DNA of 40,697 nucleotides from Bacillus pseudomycoides (GTDB lineage: Bacteria; Bacillota; Bacilli; Bacillales; Bacillaceae_G). Below are positions 35,828 through 40,697 of the stretch, piece by piece. The translations under genes and the position numbers were made by a program. Position 1 is the first letter of the stretch, and every line of letters begins with the position of its first letter. Location of the stretch: positions 34,298 through 74,994 of the forward strand of contig NZ_NUQE01000019.1 in NCBI RefSeq assembly GCF_002582035.1, given 5' to 3'. Below the pieces are notes generated by a model. The model did no database searches. It worked only from the letters and a program-made list of their open reading frames with translations, and was not told the DNA's origin.

Positions 35828-36726
35828 GCAATTCCCTCCTTCTGATTTGCAACAAACTGTTCAAAAGCTTCATCCAAGCCGCCGCGCTCAACAGCAATAT
35901 CCATAACAGGCAAGTTTTTATGAAAGATTTCTCGAAGCGTAGCATCCGTATCATCTGTTGTCAGTACGATACGTTTTTCCTCCCACCGGACGCTTGTAAC
36001 ATGAGATAAACTCCGAAGCATACTTGTTGGCATTTCCTCTTTTGCATAAAATGAAATTGTTTTTTGAGAAATTGTTGCTTTCATCTCATCTGGTGTTCCA
36101 TCAGCAATTACTTTTCCGTTTGCAAATAATAAAATTCGATCTGCTAGTGCATCTGCTTCTTCTAAATAATGCGTTGTTAAAATAATCGTTTTCCCTTCAC
36201 TTGCTAATGTTCGAATTGTATCCCAAAAGCTTTTTCTAGACGTGATGTCCATTCCTACTGTTGGTTCGTCTAAGAATAGTAAATCTGGATTTCCAGCAAG
36301 TGCGAGCGCAAAATTTAAACGTCTTTTTTGACCACCAGATAGCTTTTCACACCTTTGCTTTCTTTCTGATTCTAAATTGGATAGCTGAAGTAGTGTTTCT
36401 TTTTTGATTGGATTCGTATAATAACTACGAAATAAATCAATTGCCTCTTCCACAGAGATACTATCAATTACGCTCACTTCTTGCAGCATTGCTCCAAGGC
36501 GATTGCGAACATCTCGGTGCTTAGGACTCTTTCCAAATATGGAGATATTCCCTTCTGAAGGATCTCTTAATCCAAGCATCATCGAAATCGTTGTCGTTTT
36601 CCCAGCTCCGTTTGGCCCAAGAAGTGCAACAATTTGCCCCTTCTCTACTGTAAATGAAACGTTATTTACTGCTTTTTTATGTTTAAATGTTTTTGAAACA
36701 CCATTTACTTCAATTACTTGTTCCAT
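35824..36726 (-). CDS. ABC transporter ATP-binding protein
   Basis: A 300-residue ATPase. Walker A GPNGAGKTT is at residues 38-46, the Q-loop near 82, the signature LSGGQKRRL near 130, Walker B LLFLDEPTVGMD near 150 and the H-loop in ILTTHYLEEAD. Residues 220-300 are the C-terminal extension common in drug and antibiotic exporters (CcmA/DrrA type). The ribosome binding site GGGGTGGAG is close to ATG. It is the first gene of a four-gene operon with overlapping starts and stops. The upstream dyad at 36799-36821 is a likely binding site of the operon's response regulator. Confidence 0.92.
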   Translation of the reverse strand: MEQVIEVNGVSKTFKHKKAVNNVSFTVEKGQIVALLGPNGAGKTTTISMMLGLRDPSEGNISIFGKSPKHRDVRNRLGAMLQEVSVIDSISVEEAIDLFRSYYTNPIKKETLLQLSNLESERKQRCEKLSGGQKRRLNFALALAGNPDLLFLDEPTVGMDITSRKSFWDTIRTLASEGKTIILTTHYLEEADALADRILLFANGKVIADGTPDEMKATISQKTISFYAKEEMPTSMLRSLSHVTSVRWEEKRIVLTTDDTDATLREIFHKNLPVMDIAVERGGLDEAFEQFVANQKEGIA

Positions 36727-36756
36727 CTCTCCACCCCCGTCGTTACTTACATTTAT

Positions 36757-36821
36757 ATTGTATAAATTGGAAGAGATGGAAAACAGTAAAAGTCGTCATG
36801 ACATGAATATGACAAATGTCA
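36757..36821 (-). promoter_or_regulatory. Candidate activated promoter and dyad of the ABC-kinase operon
   Basis: On the minus strand TACAAT (36762-36757) is a fair -10 box, but the -35 region (TGTTTT at 36785-36780) is poor. Upstream lies an inverted repeat TGACAT (36799-36804) and ATGTCA (36816-36821) with an 11-base gap, centred about 62 bases before the expected start. A weak -35 with an upstream dyad fits activation by the operon's own response regulator. Confidence 0.45.
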
Positions 36822-36921
36822 GGAAATCTTGAAATGAGAGGCTTACCACGCAAGTAGCAGGACAAAAACAAACGTGATACAATCATGTGAGATGTACATT
36901 CGAGGAAGGACAGTGGTTTTC

Positions 36922-37668
36922 ATGATTATTCGTAATGAACAAGATTTAGAAGGCTTACGAAAAATCGGCCGCATCGTTGCGCTTGCTCGCGAAGAAATGA
37001 AAAAACAAGCGAAGCCAGGCATGACAACGAAAGAGCTTGATTTAATCGGTAAGAAAGTATTAGATGAGCACGGTGCCATTTCTGCACCTGAAAAAGAATA
37101 TGATTTTCCAGGCGTAACTTGCATTAGTGTCAATGAAGAAGTTGCTCACGGCATTCCAGGAGATCGCGTCCTAAAAGAAGGCGATTTAGTAAACGTAGAT
37201 GTATCTGCAGCACTTGACGGTTACTACGCAGATACAGGTATTTCGTTCGTTCTTGGACAAGATGAAAAAAAAGAAAAACTTTGCGCTGCTGCTGAAAGTG
37301 CATTTTGGGCAGCCATGAAAAAAGTAAAAGCTGGCGCAAAACAAAATCAAATTGGTCGTGCGGTTGCCAATGATGCTCGTAAAAACGGTTTTACCGTTAT
37401 TCAAAACTTAACAGGACACGGCATTGGGCTTAGCTTACATGAAGCACCAAATCACATTTTAAACTATTTCGATCCAATGGATAACGCTCTCTTAAAAGAC
37501 GGCCTCGTCTTAGCAGTAGAACCATTCGTATCTATGGGTGCGGATCATATTATCGAACGCGGTGATGATGGTTGGACATTTGTAACACCAGATAAAAGCC
37601 TTGTTGCTCAATGTGAACATACAATTGTCGTTACACGCGGCGAACCAATCATTTTAACACAACTATAA
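36922..37668 (+). CDS. map: Methionine aminopeptidase type I (second paralogue)
   Basis: A 248-residue metallopeptidase that removes the initiator Met from nascent proteins. The five metal ligands are recognisable: two Asp in VNVDVSAALDGYYADTG, His in LTGHGIGLSLHE, Glu in AVEPF and Glu in CEHTIVV; His in EEVAHGIPGD is the substrate-site His. ATG at 36922 starts the conserved MIIRNEQDLEGLRKIGRIV; the frame is open 16 codons further up without support. The ribosome binding site GGAAGGA is rather far (13 bases). The usual essential map lies in the ribosomal protein cluster, so this is a second copy like B. subtilis mapB (yflG). Confidence 0.92.
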   Translation: MIIRNEQDLEGLRKIGRIVALAREEMKKQAKPGMTTKELDLIGKKVLDEHGAISAPEKEYDFPGVTCISVNEEVAHGIPGDRVLKEGDLVNVDVSAALDGYYADTGISFVLGQDEKKEKLCAAAESAFWAAMKKVKAGAKQNQIGRAVANDARKNGFTVIQNLTGHGIGLSLHEAPNHILNYFDPMDNALLKDGLVLAVEPFVSMGADHIIERGDDGWTFVTPDKSLVAQCEHTIVVTRGEPIILTQL

Positions 37669-37670
37669 GA

Positions 37671-37714
37671 AAAAGCAGGACGTACGGAAAGATTTCCGTG
37701 CATCCTGCTTTTTT
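37671..37714 (+). terminator. Terminator of map
   Basis: AAAAGCAGGA (37671-37680) pairs with TCCTGCTTTT (37703-37712), and inside it GTACGGAA pairs with TTCCGTGC (G-U allowed), followed by a T run. It is a long stem starting 2 bases after the stop. Confidence 0.9.
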
Positions 37715-37724
37715 ATTATCTAGT

Positions 37725-37749
37725 GCCACCGACTAGAATACTTGGTGGC
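37725..37749 (-). terminator. Probable terminator of argS
   Basis: GCCACC (37725-37730) pairs with GGTGGC (37744-37749). On the minus strand the stem is followed by ACUAGAUAAUAAAAAAG, which is not U-rich, but the map terminator directly beyond can also act on this strand. The GCGAAGCCACC...TTCTAG arrangement resembles the end of the family A repeat at 5140-5163. Confidence 0.45.
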
Positions 37750-37763
37750 TTCGCTTTTCTTTC

Positions 37764-39434
37764 TTACATCTTCTCTGGTGCAGATACTCCAACTAATGCT
37801 AATGCATTTTGAAGTGTAATGCGTACTGCACGCATTAAATCGTAACGAGCCTTACTTAACTCTAGATTATCTTGGTTTAATACTTTTTCTGCATTGTAGA
37901 AGCTATGAAGTGCTGCTGCTAAGTCAAATGCATAGCTTGTAATGCGGTGTGGCAAACGTTTTTGCGCCGCTTCTGCAACTGCCGCTGGGAATTCACCCAG
38001 TTTCTTTAATAAGTCTACTTCTTTCTCAGAAGCAACAAGTTTGTAGTTCACATCTCCGCCTGCAGTTAATCCAAGCTCTTCACCTTGGCGAAGGATGCTG
38101 CATACGCGTGCATGCGCATATTGTGCATAGTATACAGGGTTTTCATTTGATTTTGATACCGCTAAGTCCATATCAAAGTCTAAATGAGAGTCACCGCTGC
38201 GCATTGCAAAGAAGTAACGCATTGCGTCCACGCCTACTTCTTCCATAAGCTCACGAAGTGTAACAGCTTTACCTGTACGTTTACTCATTTTTACTTTTTC
38301 ACCGTTTTGGTATAGTTGTACCATTTGGATGATTTCTACTTCTAATGTATCTTTATCGTATCCAAGCGCTTGAATTGCTGCTTTCATACGTGGAATGTAA
38401 CCGTGGTGGTCAGCACCCCAAATGTTAATTAATTTCTCAAAGCCACGCTCTAATTTATCACGGTGATACGCAATATCTGGCGTTAAGTATGTGTAAGAAC
38501 CATCGTTTTTAATTAATACGCGGTCTTTATCATCGCCGTAAGTTGTAGAACGGAACCATGTTGCGCCCTCTTCTTCAAATACTTCTCCGCGCTCTTTTAA
38601 CGCTGCAAGAGCTTCGTCAATTTTTCCGTTTTTGTATAGTGATGTTTCAGAGAACCACACATCAAATTTAACGCGGAAGCTTTCTAAGTCTTTTTGAAGT
38701 TTTGCTAATTCATATTTTAAACCGTACTCACGGTAGAATTCATAGCTTTCTTTCTCATCAGCTTTTGCATAACGATCACCAAACTCTTCTGCTAAACGCT
38801 TCCCGATACCGATAATATCTGCACCATGGTAACCGTCTTCTGGCATTTCTTTATCTAATCCTAACGCTTGCATGTAACGAGCTTCCACAGAAAGCGCTAA
38901 GTTATGAATTTGGTTACCAGCATCGTTAATGTAGTATTCACGAGATACATCGTATCCTGCTTTTGCTAATACATTACATAACGTATCACCAACTGCTGCG
39001 CCGCGCGCATGTCCTAAGTGAAGGTCACCTGTTGGGTTTGCAGATACGAACTCAACTTGTACTTTTTCACCTTTACCAGTGGTTGTTTCACCGTAAGCTT
39101 CGCCAGCTGTAATAATTGTTGGGATTAGATCTGTTAAGTAGCTGTTATCCATGTAGAAGTTAATGAAGCCAGGTCCAGCAATTTCGATTTTTTCAATAGA
39201 AGCTTTTGCTTTATCAAAATTTGCAATTAATTCTTCTGCGATCATGCGTGGTGCTTTTTTCGCTACACGTGCAAGTTGCATCGCCATGTTTGTAGAGAAA
39301 TCACCGTGTGTTTTATCTTTTGGTGTTTCTAATACAACGTTTGGAATTTGTTCTTCTGTCGCTAATTCTGCTTTTACTACAGCAGCTTTAATTTCCTCTT
39401 TAATGAGTTCTTTTACTTGTTCTAAAGAGTTCAT
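37764..39434 (-). CDS. argS: Arginyl-tRNA synthetase
   Basis: A 556-residue class I aminoacyl-tRNA synthetase. The N-terminal tRNA-recognition domain covers 1-110, the HIGH motif is HLGHARG near residue 137, and the KMSKS-type motif is [12 protein letters not shown] near residue 380. The C-terminal DALR anticodon domain follows ([14 protein letters not shown] onward). The ribosome binding site AAGGAGGG lies at the end of ywiB, and the ATG overlaps the ywiB TAA by one base. No T-box leader is present. Confidence 0.97.
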   Translation of the reverse strand: MNSLEQVKELIKEEIKAAVVKAELATEEQIPNVVLETPKDKTHGDFSTNMAMQLARVAKKAPRMIAEELIANFDKAKASIEKIEIAGPGFINFYMDNSYLTDLIPTIITAGEAYGETTTGKGEKVQVEFVSANPTGDLHLGHARGAAVGDTLCNVLAKAGYDVSREYYINDAGNQIHNLALSVEARYMQALGLDKEMPEDGYHGADIIGIGKRLAEEFGDRYAKADEKESYEFYREYGLKYELAKLQKDLESFRVKFDVWFSETSLYKNGKIDEALAALKERGEVFEEEGATWFRSTTYGDDKDRVLIKNDGSYTYLTPDIAYHRDKLERGFEKLINIWGADHHGYIPRMKAAIQALGYDKDTLEVEIIQMVQLYQNGEKVKMSKRTGKAVTLRELMEEVGVDAMRYFFAMRSGDSHLDFDMDLAVSKSNENPVYYAQYAHARVCSILRQGEELGLTAGGDVNYKLVASEKEVDLLKKLGEFPAAVAEAAQKRLPHRITSYAFDLAAALHSFYNAEKVLNQDNLELSKARYDLMRAVRITLQNALALVGVSAPEKM

Positions 39435-39871
39435 TATTGTCCCTCCTTGAGATTAATGGTAATTGTATATCGGCCTGCTTCTTGTTCACTTAGAAGCAAT
39501 GCATACGTTAGAAAGAGTTGTCCCTTTTTCTTTTCTTCCGACCATTTAAAAAGGACGTTATCTGTTTTCGTTTGCAATGCAAACGTCCCAAGTTCACTCA
39601 TATAGGTTCCTGTTGTCCATTCACCTTTTTTATGAGTTTGACGCATAGAAATAGCGCCCGAACGCATAATGAGAACTTGATCATCTTGAATTTTAATAAT
39701 TGTCTTCACTTCGCCTTGTTCATTCGGCTCTTGAAACGTTACATATGTACTTTGACCCTTTACATAGTATAGACCATTTGCGTCAAAAGCAATAGTTTCC
39801 TTTCGCGCTCCTTCACGAATTTCCGTTACAAAGTGAACTTGTACTGGTAAGCCTGCAAGTTGCTTCTCCAC
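39434..39871 (-). CDS. ywiB: DUF1934 family protein (YwiB)
   Basis: A 145-residue protein of the DUF1934 family, a small lipocalin-like beta-barrel of unknown function always found before argS in Bacillus. Alternating strands and the block [20 protein letters not shown], typical of the family, are visible. The start is uncertain. GTG at 39869-39871 has AAAGG 10 bases upstream and is preferred; another GTG three codons earlier (39880) lies only one base from that site. It is coupled to argS by a TAATG overlap. Confidence 0.8.
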   Translation of the reverse strand: MEKQLAGLPVQVHFVTEIREGARKETIAFDANGLYYVKGQSTYVTFQEPNEQGEVKTIIKIQDDQVLIMRSGAISMRQTHKKGEWTTGTYMSELGTFALQTKTDNVLFKWSEEKKKGQLFLTYALLLSEQEAGRYTITINLKEGQ

Positions 39872-39915
39872 GTCTTGCACACCTTTCGAAATGTTATAGA
39901 TATTACATATAGTTT

Positions 39916-39944
39916 ATAATAAATCACTTTTCCTATCATATCAA
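39916..39944 (-). promoter_or_regulatory. Sigma-A promoter of ywiB-argS
   Basis: On the minus strand TTGATA (39944-39939), a 17-base spacer and TATTAT (39921-39916). The start would lie about 40 bases before the ywiB GTG. Confidence 0.6.
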
Positions 39945-40014
39945 AAAACAGCGGTGTCTGTCTGCTGAAATATTAGGAAACCTATTGAAAGATATAGGTC
40001 AAAAAAAGCAATTT

Positions 40015-40121
40015 ATAAAGTGAAGCTTCCATCAGTGGTTTTTTTTCATCCCCCACCTATCTTCCTCATTTCTCTCTCAATCTTGAGGTGGGTGGCTTAC
40101 TGCCCGTTAATGCGGGATAAA
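40015..40121 (+). repeat. Dispersed repeat family B, copy beside ywiB
   Basis: It starts ATAAAGTGAAGCTTCCATCA, has a shortened CATCCCCCACC half of the central hairpin, then ATCTTGAGGTGGGTGGCTTA and ends CTGCCCGTTAATGCGGGATA. It lies in the plus orientation, opposite to the copies at 8644 and 13596. Confidence 0.7.
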
Positions 40122-40149
40122 AATGTTGATATCGTCCTTGTAAAACATT

Positions 40150-40180
40150 AAAACCCAGGTCCAGTATGAACTTGGGTTTT
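40150..40180 (-). terminator. Terminator of the YxeA-family gene
   Basis: AAAACCCA (40150-40157) pairs with TGGGTTTT (40173-40180). On the minus strand the stem is followed by AAUGUUUUAC. It lies 3 bases after the stop. Confidence 0.65.
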
Positions 40181-40183
40181 TCG

Positions 40184-40543
40184 CTATCTTTTCAGTTTTT
40201 CTAGCACTTTCGCTGGCACCTCATTCTCTCGCAGTTCTGCCCATCCTTTCCCTTGGCTGCCTTTTGCGTAGATTTTCAAATAGATTCCTTGGCGAAGTTC
40301 ATGATTTATCATTTTTTTCACAACTTGCTCATTTCCATCTCTATCATAAGCAGTAAATGTGTATAAATACTTATCCCCTTTTTTCTCACCTTGATTTGTT
40401 ACAGTATAATATTCCTTTACCTCCTTACTTGAGAAAAAATTATCTACAAAAGCTTGCACACCTTCTGTTTTTGATTGTAAGTAAAAGACACCTGCACCGC
40501 CTAAAATAGCAAGTACTGCTGTAACTTTTAATATCATACGCAT
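40184..40543 (-). CDS. YxeA family secreted/membrane-anchored protein (DUF1093)
   Basis: A 119-residue protein with an N-terminal hydrophobic segment (residues 3-20, MRMILKVTAVLAILGGAG) that is a signal or anchor, then the YxeA-type domain of five strands: YYTVTNQGEKKGDKYLYTF, AYDRDGNEQVVKKM and LRQGIYLKIYAKGSQGKGW. ATG at 40541-40543 follows AGAGGTGG by 8 bases; the ATG seven codons upstream lacks a site. YxeA proteins are often linked to BceAB/YxdLM peptide-antibiotic exporters. The BceR/YxdJ-type operator upstream supports such control, though no exporter is in the window. Confidence 0.85.
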   Translation of the reverse strand: MRMILKVTAVLAILGGAGVFYLQSKTEGVQAFVDNFFSSKEVKEYYTVTNQGEKKGDKYLYTFTAYDRDGNEQVVKKMINHELRQGIYLKIYAKGSQGKGWAELRENEVPAKVLEKLKR

Positions 40544-40588
40544 GAATCTTTCCACCTCTAACATGTATCCTTGTATAATGCTTCATTG

Positions 40589-40652
40589 AGTATAAAATCT
40601 ATCAAAAATAGTCTCTATCGATTTCCCTTACATTTCTCTTACATCATTGTAA
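40589..40652 (-). promoter_or_regulatory. BceR/YxdJ-type operator and promoter of the YxeA gene
   Basis: TTACA-TCAT-TGTAA (40639-40652) matches the TNACA-N4-TGTAA inverted repeat bound by BceR-family response regulators. A further TTACA half-site starts at 40628, 11 bases from the first. On the minus strand a -10 box TATACT (40594-40589) follows, with a poor -35 (TAGAGA, 40617-40612) directly beyond the half-site, as expected for an activated promoter. Confidence 0.65.
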
Positions 40653-40697
40653 GGAAAGTAAACTGGAATATTTAATAAAAATAAAAAGGCTATTTCG

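Larger units (their letters stand above)
39872..40183. other. Gene-free stretch between ywiB and the YxeA gene
   Basis: It contains the ywiB promoter (39916-39944), a 6-bp inverted repeat ACCTAT-N8-ATAGGT (39980-39999) of unknown role, a family B repeat (40015-40121) and the YxeA gene terminator (40150-40180). Confidence 0.6.

Overview
The window reads as a chromosomal segment of a Bacillus cereus group bacterium. The gene order spoIIR-ywlB-ywlC-mntP, prfA-prmC, tdk-rpmE-rho-glpX-murA2-fba-spo0F-ywjG-pyrG-rpoE and the fadF/acyl-CoA dehydrogenase block is that of the oriC-proximal left arm of Bacillus chromosomes. Three traits point to the B. cereus group: a zinc-motif-free (type B) L31 beside rho, dispersed intergenic repeats of the bcr kind, and a large PA14-repeat autolysin. 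The species cannot be fixed from the sequence alone. Base composition is low-GC throughout and I see no prophage, insertion sequence, CRISPR array, rRNA or tRNA.

Layout. 1-4170: a structured leader and a 1257-residue secreted autolysin (plus strand). 4455-5066: a flavin-reductase-like FMN protein. 5244-8357 (minus): spoIIR, ywlB, ywlC and mntP, with a DnaA-box cluster between ywlB and ywlC and two hairpins that cover the ribosome binding sites of ywlB and mntP. 8771-13312 (minus): prfA-prmC, tdk, rpmE2 and rho. 13739-17843 (minus): glpX, murA2, fba and spo0F. 18034-20987: ywjG (plus), then pyrG with a CTP-sensing attenuator and rpoE (both minus). 21150-28505 (minus): a beta-oxidation block of fadF, thiolase, 3-hydroxyacyl-CoA dehydrogenase, two acyl-CoA dehydrogenases and a TetR regulator, with two matching palindromic operators. 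28840-33145 (plus): a cardiolipin synthase, a collapsed UV-damage endonuclease gene and a membrane PAS-GGDEF-EAL protein. 33366-36726 (minus): an ABC exporter with a DesK/DesR-type two-component system. 36922-37668 (plus): a second methionine aminopeptidase. 37764-40543 (minus): argS, ywiB and a YxeA-family protein with a BceR/YxdJ-type operator.

Most genes are ordinary housekeeping genes: translation (prfA, prmC, rpmE2, argS, map, ywlC), transcription (rho, rpoE), central metabolism (fba, glpX, pyrG, tdk), cell wall (murA2, autolysin) and sporulation signalling (spo0F, spoIIR). The interest lies mainly between them: the DnaA-box cluster, the SD-masking hairpins, the fadF promoter with its operator in the spacer, the pyrG attenuator, the yxeA operator, and two families of dispersed repeats whose borders run into the stop codons of neighbouring genes. 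I did not find a clearly new multi-gene system.
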